Source: Microtetraspora glauca (GTDB lineage: Bacteria; Actinomycetota; Actinomycetes; Streptomycetales; Streptomycetaceae). From it: a stretch of 64,000 bases of DNA. Where the stretch lies: contig JOFO01000011.1 of the NCBI GenBank assembly GCA_000721275.1, positions 80,248 through 144,247 of the forward strand. The letters are read 5' to 3'. The position numbers and the translations under genes were made by a program. Below, piece by piece: positions 8,337-19,050 of this stretch (its first letter is position 1; each line of letters starts with the position of its first letter). Under the pieces are notes generated by a model. The model had not been told where the DNA came from and searched no databases. It was given only the letters and a program-made list of their open reading frames with translations.

Positions 8337-8842
8337 GTCCTCGCCTTCATTCAGGACTCAGGCGGTGAACCGGTCGCCCGTACTTCGTCTCGCCACCGGC
8401 GAAGGGCCCCGCCACCGCGGTCAGTTGCTGGGTCGTGCAGGCGTCGGGCCGTCGCCGGAGGATTCCGGCGGGCTGGACGCCGACAGGTATAGTCCACTTT
8501 CCGCAGCGGGAGCAAGATCGAAAGCAGCATTCGTCAGGCATCTTTCCCGAGTTGAGACCTCGGGCTTTTCCCGGAGCCCTTCCGGACGAGCCTGCCCCGC
8601 GAAGCCGGAACACATCCCTCCGCTGCGCCTTCACCAGTTGAATGGTCCATGCGAAATCCGGCGAAGGGGACGGGGTCCGCAAGAAGTCGCCCATGGCCGG
8701 AACCGCGCGGACGCGGGCACCGTCTTCCTGTCATGTACGGACTCGCCGCCAGGTGGGGGGAAACGGGGGAAAACCCGCCGAACCGGGCCGAGTTCGGCGA
8801 CCGTCCGTACTGTCCTGTTCTCATCTGGATCTGGAGATTTAC
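8337..8842. other. Intergenic region between ngcE and the secreted repeat gene
   Basis: 506 bases without a supportable gene, separating divergent transcription units. The left part holds the ngcE promoter (minus-strand TTGCTC at 8515-8510, 18-base spacer, TATACC at 8491-8486) and the DasR-like site. The right part leads to the GTG start at 8843, with GGAG just upstream. Open frames here have no ribosome site or recognisable product. Confidence 0.6.
8483..8498. promoter_or_regulatory. DasR-responsive-element-like site over the ngcE promoter
   Basis: ACAGGTATAGTCCACT matches the dre consensus ACTGGTCTAGACCACT (from memory) at 13 of 16 positions. It covers the probable -10 of ngcE. DasR is the GntR repressor of GlcNAc and chitin uptake in Streptomyces, which fits the transporter. 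Binding is inferred. Confidence 0.55.
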
Positions 8843-9760
8843 GTGGCCAAGACTTCTGGCCTGAACCGCACGGGCGCGCTCGCCCGTGTCACGGTCGCGG
8901 CGGTGACGGCGGCGCTGGTCGGTACGACGACGGCGGCGGTGGCGGCGGACGCCCCGCAGCGCACCGTCGCCGGCGTCGAGCAGAACTCCGGCGCGGGCGC
9001 CTTCTCGGCGGCTTCGGCCGCCGCCGCCGCTCCGGTGAACTTCCTGCACGGCGTCAACAGCGCGGGCATCATCTGGCGCTACGAGCCGGTCGGCGGCGGG
9101 GCCATCCAGCGCCTCAACACGCAGTCCGGCTCCGGCTGGAACTACGACAAGCACTTCTCGCAGGCCGACATGGACGGCAACGGCTCCGCGAACGGTATGT
9201 ACACCGTCAACAGCGGCGACCTGACCTACACCCCGTTCGGCGGCTCGCCGCGCTTCATCGGCGGCGGCTGGGGCATCTACAACGAGGTCTTCTCCGCGGC
9301 CAACACCGGCGGCGGCACGGCCGACGACGTCCTCGCCCGCGACGGCTCCGGCGTCCTGTGGCACTACCTGGGCCACGGCAACGGCTCCCTGACCCAGCGC
9401 TACCGCATCGGCTCCGGCTGGAACCAGTACACCCAGATCGCCGGCAAGGGCGACGTCTCGGGTGACGGCCGCCCGGACATCGTCGCCCGCGACCGCGGCG
9501 GCGTCCTGTGGCTCTACAAGGGCACCGGCAACTACCGGACCCCGTTCTCCACCCGCACCCGCATCGGCAGCGGCTGGAACACGTACAACGCCCTCGTCTC
9601 CTCGGGTGACCTGACCTTCGACGGCAAGGCCGACCTGGTCGCCCGCGACGGCAGCGGCGCCCTGTGGCTGTACAAGGGCCGCGGCAGCTCCGCGACCCCG
9701 TACTCCGGCCGCGTGAAGATCGGCACCTCCGGCTGGAACGGCTTCCGCGAGATGTTCTGA
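8843..9760 (+). CDS. Secreted FG-GAP/VCBS repeat protein
   Basis: Secreted protein of 305 residues. A Sec signal peptide with basic start (KTSGLNRTGALAR) and hydrophobic core ends near AVAADA. After a Ser/Ala linker it has about five repeats of roughly 45 residues with patterns such as ADMDGNGSANGMYT, KGDVSGDGRPDIVARD and SGDLTFDGKADLVARD, each followed by GVLWLYKG-like and RIGSGWN-like strands. These are calcium-binding FG-GAP/beta-propeller (tachylectin-like) repeats; five would make one propeller. Streptomyces has many paralogues, often with adhesion or carbohydrate-binding domains; no catalytic domain is present and ligand is unknown. The GTG at 8843 has GGAG upstream. A strong hairpin follows the gene. 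Confidence 0.8.
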   Translation: MAKTSGLNRTGALARVTVAAVTAALVGTTTAAVAADAPQRTVAGVEQNSGAGAFSAASAAAAAPVNFLHGVNSAGIIWRYEPVGGGAIQRLNTQSGSGWNYDKHFSQADMDGNGSANGMYTVNSGDLTYTPFGGSPRFIGGGWGIYNEVFSAANTGGGTADDVLARDGSGVLWHYLGHGNGSLTQRYRIGSGWNQYTQIAGKGDVSGDGRPDIVARDRGGVLWLYKGTGNYRTPFSTRTRIGSGWNTYNALVSSGDLTFDGKADLVARDGSGALWLYKGRGSSATPYSGRVKIGTSGWNGFREMF

Positions 9761-9778
9761 TCGCCCCCGGGCGCACAC

Positions 9779-9819
9779 GGAAGGGCCCCGCTCCTCGTCA
9801 CGAGGAGCGGGGCCCTTCC
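9779..9819. terminator. Strong bidirectional terminator hairpin
   Basis: Twenty-base perfect arms (9779-9798 and 9800-9819) around a single C; the centre pairs are CTCCTCGT and ACGAGGAG, so the real loop is a few bases. It lies between the convergent secreted repeat gene and acnA and can serve both. Confidence 0.85.
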
Positions 9820-9868
9820 CGCTTGCCGCCGGATCAGCCCGGGTCGGCTTGCTACCGGATCAGCGGGG

Positions 9869-12649
<2,781 letters not shown>

Positions 12650-12650
12650 C

Positions 12651-12680
12651 TAAGGTAAGGCTAAGTTAGGTAACCCTTAC
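12651..12680. promoter_or_regulatory. Iron-box-like overlapping repeats upstream of acnA
   Basis: TAAGGTAAGGCTAAGTTAG (12651-12669) matches the DtxR/DmdR iron-box form TWAGGTTAGSCTAACCTWA at 15 of 19 positions. It runs into a second interrupted palindrome, GGTAA-CCC-TTACC (12668-12680). Control of the iron-sulphur enzyme acnA by DmdR-type repressors is inferred, not shown. Confidence 0.4.
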
Positions 12681-12710
12681 CGACCTGGCGGCCACGGTGC
12701 GCCGTAAGCA

Positions 12711-12732
12711 GTTATCTCGATGTCGAGATAAC
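12711..12732. promoter_or_regulatory. Perfect palindrome, probable TamR (MarR-family) operator of acnA
   Basis: Arms GTTATCTCGA and TCGAGATAAC surround a TG centre: a perfect 10+10 palindrome about 130 bases upstream of the acnA start. From memory, the MarR-family regulator TamR of S. coelicolor binds the aconitase promoter and responds to citrate and aconitates at such a palindrome. The protein is inferred; the palindrome is seen. Confidence 0.6.
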
Positions 12733-12924
12733 TCTAGTGCATCCCCGCCGATCGGTCATGCCTGGGCGGGGGTGGATGTGCCGTGGCGCGGACGGAGGCG
12801 CGGCGGCAGCGGGGGGCTCCACGCCCGGCCGGCAGGTCCCGCACGCCAACGGCCACCCCTGCGCTCCCACCCGTCCGGCCGCGCGCGCGTTGCCGGGGTG
12901 CCGGGGCGGGCCGAGGATCGGGGC

Positions 12925-13281
12925 ATGTTCAGCGGCGCGCACGTGATTCTGTACACCCGGGACGCGGAGGCCGACCGGGCCTTCCTGCGGGACGTCGTCG
13001 GCTTCCCGCACGTGGACGCCGGACGGGGCTGGCTGGTGTTCCGGCTGCCGCCCGCCGAGATCGCGGTCCACCCGACCGAGGCCGAGCCGAAGCACGAGGT
13101 CTATCTGATGTGCGAGGACCTCACCCGTACCCTCACCGCCCTGGAGGACAAGGGCGCGGAGATCTCACGGGCCATCACCGACCAGGGCTGGGGCCTGCTG
13201 GCGGCGGTACGGCTGCCGAGCGGCACCGAACTCCCCCTGTACGAGCCGCGACACCCCACGGCGCTCGACCTCCCGGCGTGA
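12925..13281 (+). CDS. Glyoxalase/bleomycin-resistance fold (VOC) protein
   Basis: Small cytoplasmic VOC-superfamily protein, 118 residues, one vicinal-oxygen-chelate domain (HVILYTRDAEADRAFLRDVVGF at the start in two strands, and LPSGTELPLYEPRHP at the end). Metal ligands of true glyoxalase I are only partly evident (E before L in VYLMCEDL; E in PLYEP), so catalysis is uncertain and it may be a binding or resistance-type member. The ATG at 12925 follows GAGGATCGGGGC. Stands alone, divergent from acnA. Confidence 0.75.
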   Translation: MFSGAHVILYTRDAEADRAFLRDVVGFPHVDAGRGWLVFRLPPAEIAVHPTEAEPKHEVYLMCEDLTRTLTALEDKGAEISRAITDQGWGLLAAVRLPSGTELPLYEPRHPTALDLPA

Positions 13282-13350
13282 CCCGCACCGGTCCGATAGC
13301 CTCACAAATAACGACATGCCACCCGTACGGCGCACCCCGATGATCGCCAC

Positions 13351-13366
13351 ATCTCATATCTGAGAT
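13351..13366. promoter_or_regulatory. Palindrome directly upstream of the HTH-MurA gene
   Basis: ATCTCATATCTGAGAT is a near-perfect palindrome (one mismatched pair) ending 11 bases before the ATG at 13378. Because the gene product has its own N-terminal HTH, this is a candidate autoregulatory operator. Confidence 0.4.
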
Positions 13367-13377
13367 AACGTGACGGC

Positions 13378-14907
13378 ATGGCAGACGACTACCTCGTACG
13401 CATCGGCAAGCTCATCCGTGACGCCCGGCAGCACCGTGGCTGGACTCAGACGCAGCTCGCCGAGGCCCTGGCCACCAGCCAGAGCGCGGTCAACCGCATC
13501 GAGCGCGGCAACCAGAACATCAGCCTTGAGATGATCGCCCGCATCGGCGAGGCGCTCGACAGCGAGATCGTGTCCCTGGGCTACGCCGGTCCGATGCACC
13601 TCCGCGTCGTCGGCCGCCGCCGGCTCTCCGGCTCGATCGACGTCAAGACCAGCAAGAACGCCTGCGTCGCCCTGCTCTGCGCCACGCTCCTCAACAAGGG
13701 CCGCACGGTGCTGCGCCGGGTCGCCCGCATCGAGGAGGTGTTCCGCCTCCTGGAGGTCCTGAACTCCATCGGCGTCCGCACCCGCTGGATCAACGACGGC
13801 GTGGACCTGGAGATCGTGCCGCCGGCCGAGCTGGACATGGAGTCCATCGACGCCGAGGCCGCCATCCGCACCCGCTCCATCATCATGTTCCTCGGCCCGC
13901 TGCTGCACCGCATGGACCGCTTCAAGCTGCCGTACGCCGGCGGCTGCGACCTCGGTACGCGCACGATCGAGCCGCACATGATCGCGCTGCGCCGCTTCGG
14001 CCTGGACATCACCGCCACCGAGGGCCTGTACCACGCGCAGGTCGAGAAGGCCGTCACCCCCGACCGCCCGATCGTCCTGACCGAGCGCGGCGACACGGTG
14101 ACCGAGAACGCGCTGCTGGCCGCCGCCCGCCACGACGGCGTCACGGTCATCCGCAACGCCTCCTCCAACTACATGGTCCAGGACCTCTGCTTCTTCCTGG
14201 AGGCGCTGGGCGTCCGCGTCGACGGCGTGGGCACCACCACCCTCACCGTGCACGGCGTCCCCGAGATCGACGTGGACGTCGACTACTCCCCCTCCGAGGA
14301 CCCGGTCGAGGCGATGAGCCTGCTCGCCGCGGCCGTCGTCACCGAGTCCGAGCTGACGATCCGCCGGGTGCCGATCGAGTTCCTGGAGATCGAGCTCGCG
14401 GTCCTGGAGGAGATGGGCCTCGACCACGACCGCTCGGCCGAGTACGCCGCCGACAACGGCCGCACCCGCCTGGTCGACCTGACGGTCCGCCCCTCCAAGC
14501 TGGAGGCGCCGATCGACAAGATCCACCCCATGCCCTTCCCGGGCCTCAACATCGACAACGTCCCCTTCTTCGCGGCCATCGCGGCCACCGCGCAGGGCCA
14601 GACCCTCATCCACGACTGGGTCTACGACAACCGCGCCATCTACCTCACGGACCTCAACCGCCTCGGCGGCCGCCTCCAGCTCCTCGACCCCCACCGCGTC
14701 CTGGTCGAAGGCCCCACCCGCTGGCGCGCCGCCGAGATGATGTGCCCCCCGGCCCTCCGCCCCGCCGTCGTCGTCCTCCTGGCGATGATGGCCGCCGAAG
14801 GCACCTCGGTCCTCCGCAACGTCTACGTCATCAACCGCGGCTACGAGGACCTGGCGGAACGCCTGAACTCGATCGGCGCCCAGATCGAGATCTTCCGGGA
14901 CATCTGA
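13378..14907 (+). CDS. HTH - UDP-GlcNAc enolpyruvyl transferase fusion (MurA2-like)
   Basis: MurA transfers enolpyruvate from PEP to UDP-GlcNAc, the first committed step of peptidoglycan synthesis. This 509-residue protein has an N-terminal XRE/Cro HTH (residues about 8-62: IRDARQHRGWTQTQLAEAL, then SQSAVNRIERGNQNIS), absent from ordinary MurA of about 420 residues, followed by a full EPSP-synthase/MurA fold. SKNACVAL keeps the substrate Lys-Asn, and AGGCDLGTRT keeps the catalytic loop Cys (fosfomycin target) and Arg; the PTDMQ loop is replaced by FPGLNID, so activity is not certain. Synteny with acnA matches the murA2-type gene of S. coelicolor. The ATG at 13378 lies just after a palindrome. 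Either a regulated enzyme or an enolpyruvyl-fold transcription factor. Confidence 0.8.
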   Translation: MADDYLVRIGKLIRDARQHRGWTQTQLAEALATSQSAVNRIERGNQNISLEMIARIGEALDSEIVSLGYAGPMHLRVVGRRRLSGSIDVKTSKNACVALLCATLLNKGRTVLRRVARIEEVFRLLEVLNSIGVRTRWINDGVDLEIVPPAELDMESIDAEAAIRTRSIIMFLGPLLHRMDRFKLPYAGGCDLGTRTIEPHMIALRRFGLDITATEGLYHAQVEKAVTPDRPIVLTERGDTVTENALLAAARHDGVTVIRNASSNYMVQDLCFFLEALGVRVDGVGTTTLTVHGVPEIDVDVDYSPSEDPVEAMSLLAAAVVTESELTIRRVPIEFLEIELAVLEEMGLDHDRSAEYAADNGRTRLVDLTVRPSKLEAPIDKIHPMPFPGLNIDNVPFFAAIAATAQGQTLIHDWVYDNRAIYLTDLNRLGGRLQLLDPHRVLVEGPTRWRAAEMMCPPALRPAVVVLLAMMAAEGTSVLRNVYVINRGYEDLAERLNSIGAQIEIFRDI

Positions 14908-14920
14908 CCGGTCTCAGATA

Positions 14921-14975
14921 CGACGCCGATTCCCGTCCTCGCCTGCATGCGTGCGAGCCAGGACGGGATTCGTCG
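14921..14975. terminator. Bidirectional terminator between the murA-like gene and mcrC
   Basis: Hairpin with outer arms CGACG (14921-14925) and CGTCG (14971-14975), inner arms TCCCGTCCT and AGGACGGGA, and a top CTCGC/GCGAG pairing. Located 14 bases after the murA-like stop and 31 bases from the convergent mcrC stop; it marks the left edge of the defence island. Confidence 0.65.
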
Positions 14976-15005
14976 GTTTCTGTGGGAGTTTGCCGGCACT
15001 TCGGG

Positions 15006-16217
15006 TCAGGAAACCGAGCCGTGGAGCATGCGCCGAGCCAGCGCGTCGATCTCGGCGAGCAACCCCGCGGGCTGCTGGTCCAAGTCGATGGCGTGCTGGT
15101 GGAGGACCGTACCGGCATGTCGCACACGGTGGCTGCTGTGAGGAGCGTTGCCCTTGGCGTACACCAGGTGCCCCTCCGGCAGCCCCAGGGCAGTGCAGTA
15201 GGCCAGCATTTGGTACAGGTCTTCATTCGGAAAGCCGCGACTTCTGCGGGCCTTGTACTTGGCGTCCGCGACGATCAGTGGGGTGCCGGACTCTCCGTAC
15301 CAGACGAAATCGGGTCGCAGGCGGATCGCATCGCCTTCGTCCATGTGGATGTTCCGGGCCTGGAGGACACTTCTGCCGCCGTAGGGGCGCATGGCCTCCC
15401 GTAGTGCCGTGCAGATGAAGTCCTCATAGATGCCGTTCATGTCGAACAGGAATCCGTTCATGCGCAGCTGCCCGGGCAGGTGCTCGGCCGATGCTCCCCT
15501 CAATACCGCCTCGGACAGGTGGAGTGCCGGGAGATAGCGGGCGTTGAGCCGCGTCGGATGCCAAGCGGGTGGTGTCTGCCCGCGAGTGAGCGGTGTGATG
15601 TCCATCAGCCGGGACCGCTGGTGCATCAGGCGCGTGCGGACGGTCCGGGGGACACCGGGGAGGCGCAGGAGGCGGTCGACGGACGTGCGGAGGATGCGGT
15701 TCTCGGCGATATCCGTGGTGAATGCGTCGTACGTCACCTCCGCGGGTACGGGCATGCCGAACCGGCGGCGGATCTGTTCGGACTCGCGGAGCCGGCCCCG
15801 TACGACGGGGGACGACTCCTCGACCGTCCGGTAGCCCTGGAGCAGGCCCTGCCGCAGTGCGCGGTCGATCTGGCGCTCGACGGCGTGCGCGAACGCCGGA
15901 AGGAGGTCGTCGTGCGCGGCCAGGTCCACCGTGCCGTCCCGCCAGCCCCGGGGGTCGCTGCTGTAGCCGAGCAGGAAGAGCAGGCGGGCGATCGGCACCT
16001 TGGGGGTGATCCGTACCGTGACGCCTTCGCCGCCGGGCGCGGTGAGGGTGACGGCGCCGACCCTGCTGCCGGCGCGCAGTCGCCAGGCGCCCCGGTCGTA
16101 CGGGTCCGGACCGGCCTCTTCCAGGATCCTGGAGGCGGCCAGTGCGCGGCCCACGGCGTCGGGGAGCCGGACCGAGCGCGCGGGTCCGTGTTCGACGAGC
16201 GGGACGTCGCTGGTCAC
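15006..16217 (-). CDS. mcrC: McrC-type nuclease subunit of a McrBC restriction system
   Basis: Nuclease partner of a GTP-dependent modification-specific restriction system. 403 residues: N-terminal beta-rich McrC region (VRITPKVPIARLLFLLGY), then the PF10117 core and a PD-(D/E)xK nuclease with RPDFVWYGE near residue 300 and DAKYKARR near 316, both catalytic elements intact. The GTG at 16217 overlaps the mcrB stop (GTGA), as expected for a complex made in fixed ratio. McrBC cuts DNA carrying modified cytosines, so it guards against methylated or hypermodified phage DNA and limits incoming methylated DNA. Confidence 0.88.
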   Translation of the reverse strand: MTSDVPLVEHGPARSVRLPDAVGRALAASRILEEAGPDPYDRGAWRLRAGSRVGAVTLTAPGGEGVTVRITPKVPIARLLFLLGYSSDPRGWRDGTVDLAAHDDLLPAFAHAVERQIDRALRQGLLQGYRTVEESSPVVRGRLRESEQIRRRFGMPVPAEVTYDAFTTDIAENRILRTSVDRLLRLPGVPRTVRTRLMHQRSRLMDITPLTRGQTPPAWHPTRLNARYLPALHLSEAVLRGASAEHLPGQLRMNGFLFDMNGIYEDFICTALREAMRPYGGRSVLQARNIHMDEGDAIRLRPDFVWYGESGTPLIVADAKYKARRSRGFPNEDLYQMLAYCTALGLPEGHLVYAKGNAPHSSHRVRHAGTVLHQHAIDLDQQPAGLLAEIDALARRMLHGSVS

Positions 16218-18067
16218 GGCGCGTCGGTCCCGTCGCCCGGTTCGGGCGAGGCGGTGCGTGACGCGAGCGCCCTGCGGAGTGCCGGCAGACCGTAGCGGCC
16301 CTCGATGTCGACGCCTTCGCCGTAGTGGTGCTCCTCCAGCAGCGGGAGGATCTTGGTCCGCCAGGTCCGTTCCAGTCCGCCCTCGCGGTAGACGCCGGGC
16401 TTCATCAGGTACGACGGTCCGATCTTGAAGTCGGGGTCGTCGATGCGGGCGTTGAGGGCGTCGAGCAGGTCCGCGGGTTCGGGGTCCTTCTCCTTTGACT
16501 CCAGCCAGGTACGCAGCAACTTTCGGGTGGGATCGATGCGCGGGGACAGCTCGACGAACGCGAAGCGGCGGCGCATCGCCGCGTCGACGAGGGCGATCGA
16601 GCGGTCGGCCGTGTTCATGGTGCCGATGACGAAGAGGTTGCGGGGCAGGAAGAAGTCCTCGTCCGAGTAGGTCAGTCGCACCGACAGGTCGCGGTATTCG
16701 AGGAGGAAGTACAGCTCGCCGAAGACCTTGGCGAGGTTTGCCCGGTTGATCTCGTCGATGACCAGGAAGTGCGGGATGTGCCGGTTGCCTTCTCTGCGGG
16801 CCAGTTCGGCGAATTCGCGCAGGGGGCCGGCCGTGAGCCGGAAGGCGACCTCGCGCGTGCCGGGGTCCTCGCGGGGGCGGAAGCCCTCGAAGAAGTCCTC
16901 GTAGGAGTACGACGGGTGGAACTGGACGAGTTCGACCTGTTCCGGGCCGCCGCCGAAGAACGCGGCGAGCTTCTGCGCGAGGAAGGTCTTGCCCGTCCCG
17001 GGAGGGCCGTAGAAGATCAGCTGCTTCTCGTCGTGGAGCAGTTGCCTGATCTCCTGCAGCCATTCGAGGCGGTGCACGTGGAGCTCCTTCCGCAGCTCCT
17101 CGGTGGGCTCGGGCAGCTCCACCTCGCGGCGGGCGGCGACAGCCAGGGGCTCGGCGCTGATCCCGGTGCCGTCGGCCAGGGCCTCCTCCACCAGTTCCTC
17201 GTCGCTGACCCCGAGGCCGTCGACGACGGCCTTGACGGTGGTGAGGTCGACCACGTCGTGGCGCGACGAGAGCTTCTGACGCAGGTCCTGCGGAAGCTCG
17301 TCCAGAGGGAAGCCTTCACCTCCCCACTCCACGGGGCGCCAGAGGACGCGGCTCCCGTCGTCGGCGACGAGGTGCTCGACGTTGCCAGTGATCTTCCCGG
17401 TGTGGAGCCGGCCGTCGGACAGTGCGCACACCGTGTCGCCGGGCCGCATCCGCGAGAGGAAGGCGTGCAGCTCCTCGACGAGCTGCGGCTTCTCGGTGTA
17501 CGTCGCCGTCGACCCGTAGTCCTCGTCGACGAAGCTGCGCAGCTGTTCCTTGCTGATGCCCTGGATGGCGGCGGGGCGCAGGTGGGCGGCGGTCAGGTAC
17601 ACCCTGCCTTCGGGGAGCCACGCGCGCCGGAACAGGTCGGGGCCGGCCGAGTGCGGCCCCCGCACCAGCCAGGCGCGGCTCGGGCCCGACCACACCTGGC
17701 CGAGGAAGTCGGCGAGCGGCCGGCCGTCCTCGGTCTTCCACTCCATCCACCCGTTGCTGCTGCGGCCCAGGAGGATCTCCCCCGCCGCGGAGGGCGAGTT
17801 GCACTCCACATCCTCGACCACTTCGAGCCAGCCGGACCACGTGGACGTTTCGCGTATCACCCCTTCCGCGATGAGCCGTTCGCGCAGGCGGTACGAGGAA
17901 GGCGTCTTCTCCGGGAACGACGGGACGACGTCGGGTCGCGCCGGGGAGCCCGCGAGCACCACCATCTTCTGGCTGCCGTTGGTCCCGCTCTCGTTCAGGA
18001 GACGGCCTCTGGCCGTGGGCCCGCCGTACGGCAGGCGCAGCTGGAACTCCGGGTACGAATCGAGCAT
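16214..18067 (-). CDS. mcrB: McrB-type AAA+ GTPase with N-terminal DUF4357-like domain
   Basis: Motor of the McrBC pair, 617 residues. The first 100 residues contain GSQKMVVLAGSPAR, typical of DUF4357. Residues about 130-260 form a beta-rich PUA/EVE-like part (RAWLVRG, DTVCALSDGRLHTGKI), a likely modified-base reader. The AAA+ domain follows: Walker A GPPGTGKTFLA near 352, Walker B FLVIDEINRANLAKVF near 435 and the McrB signature MNTADRSIALVDAAMRRRF near 482. The ATG at 18067 has AAGGA five bases upstream. First gene of mcrBC, divergent from the rest of the island across 186 bases. Reader identity is inferred from family patterns. Confidence 0.87.
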   Translation of the reverse strand: MLDSYPEFQLRLPYGGPTARGRLLNESGTNGSQKMVVLAGSPARPDVVPSFPEKTPSSYRLRERLIAEGVIRETSTWSGWLEVVEDVECNSPSAAGEILLGRSSNGWMEWKTEDGRPLADFLGQVWSGPSRAWLVRGPHSAGPDLFRRAWLPEGRVYLTAAHLRPAAIQGISKEQLRSFVDEDYGSTATYTEKPQLVEELHAFLSRMRPGDTVCALSDGRLHTGKITGNVEHLVADDGSRVLWRPVEWGGEGFPLDELPQDLRQKLSSRHDVVDLTTVKAVVDGLGVSDEELVEEALADGTGISAEPLAVAARREVELPEPTEELRKELHVHRLEWLQEIRQLLHDEKQLIFYGPPGTGKTFLAQKLAAFFGGGPEQVELVQFHPSYSYEDFFEGFRPREDPGTREVAFRLTAGPLREFAELARREGNRHIPHFLVIDEINRANLAKVFGELYFLLEYRDLSVRLTYSDEDFFLPRNLFVIGTMNTADRSIALVDAAMRRRFAFVELSPRIDPTRKLLRTWLESKEKDPEPADLLDALNARIDDPDFKIGPSYLMKPGVYREGGLERTWRTKILPLLEEHHYGEGVDIEGRYGLPALRRALASRTASPEPGDGTDAP

Positions 18068-18253
18068 CGGTGTCCTTGGGTCGGAGGGTACGGCCGGGTG
18101 CATTGTGGGGCGCCCGTGATCCACTTCGGCGTCGCTTCGCATATTTCCGGCCAACTCCGACGCCCCGGCCGGCACAGATCCGGCCGCGCGTTGCCGTGCA
18201 CGACGGCCGACGTCCATGATCGGGAGCGGAGCACCGGCAGGCGAGGGGGAACG

Positions 18254-18943
18254 GTGGGCACCGGAACAACGAGCGGACCGACGAGGCAGCGGCACACCGA
18301 GGATCTGCTGGCGGCGGTGTCCATGACGTCCGTGCAGCTCGCCGAGGCGGTCGGCCGGTTCGACGGTGACACCCTGGCCATGGTGACGGCCGCGATCCGC
18401 ACGGCGGAGCGCGCCTTCGAGGAGCTCGACGCCTGCTATGAGGTCATCGACGACGCGTCGGTCACGGCCCGGGAGATCGCCGTCCGGCTGAGCGCCCTGC
18501 TCGCGGCGGAGGACGAGCCGGGCGTCGGTCGGGAGCTGGACGCCCTGGACGTGGTCTCCGCTCGCGTCCGCGGCACGGACCACGCCCGAGAGCTGCTGCA
18601 CCGTGTCCTCGGACGGGAGGAGACGACCGAGCGCGCCCTGCCGGCGGTGCGCCGTCTCACCGGGGCGGACCTGCCCGCTCTCCCTTCCGCCTACGCGGAC
18701 GACGCGGGTTTCGACGACCTGATGGCCTTGGCCGCCCGCGAGGAGGAGCTGGCGCCACGGCTGCGTGAGGCGCACGCCGATCGCCTCCGCGAGGTGGCCG
18801 CGCACCTCGTCCACGTGGTGGAGCAGGTCGCGGCCGTGGGTTTCACCGACGAGGCCTTCGCCGGGGAATCGGTGCAGGAGGCACGCCGGGCCCACGCACT
18901 GTGGGGCCGGTGCCTCGCGGAGTGCAGGCGCGACCTCGGATAG
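18254..18943 (+). CDS. Hypothetical all-helical protein, first gene of the island's plus-strand run
   Basis: I do not recognise this 229-residue protein. It is almost wholly helical, rich in Ala, Glu, Leu and Arg, with no signal peptide, membrane segment or Cys cluster. Heptad-like helices such as TLAMVTAAIRTAERAFEELDACYEV and REVAAHLVHVVEQVAAVGF (given in part) suggest a coiled-coil or helical-bundle partner protein. The GTG at 18254 has GGGGGA just upstream; an internal ATG (MTSVQLAEAV) is the alternative. It is divergent from mcrB, followed after 107 bases by a Ser/Thr kinase, and could be that kinase's target or an adaptor (inference). Confidence 0.6.
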   Translation: MGTGTTSGPTRQRHTEDLLAAVSMTSVQLAEAVGRFDGDTLAMVTAAIRTAERAFEELDACYEVIDDASVTAREIAVRLSALLAAEDEPGVGRELDALDVVSARVRGTDHARELLHRVLGREETTERALPAVRRLTGADLPALPSAYADDAGFDDLMALAAREEELAPRLREAHADRLREVAAHLVHVVEQVAAVGFTDEAFAGESVQEARRAHALWGRCLAECRRDLG

Positions 18944-19050
18944 CCAGCCGCCTCCGCGCCCGTACGGCACTGGTCTCCGGCCGGATACCGTGTGCGGTGC
19001 GACCTGACACGTCAGCTCCGTCCTCCCGCTCACGAGCAGAAAGGCCCCTC

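Noticed and set aside
8434..8641. Short open frame in the ngcE upstream region as a small gene
   Set aside because: No ribosome site, no conserved pattern, and it overlaps the likely ngcE promoter and operator.
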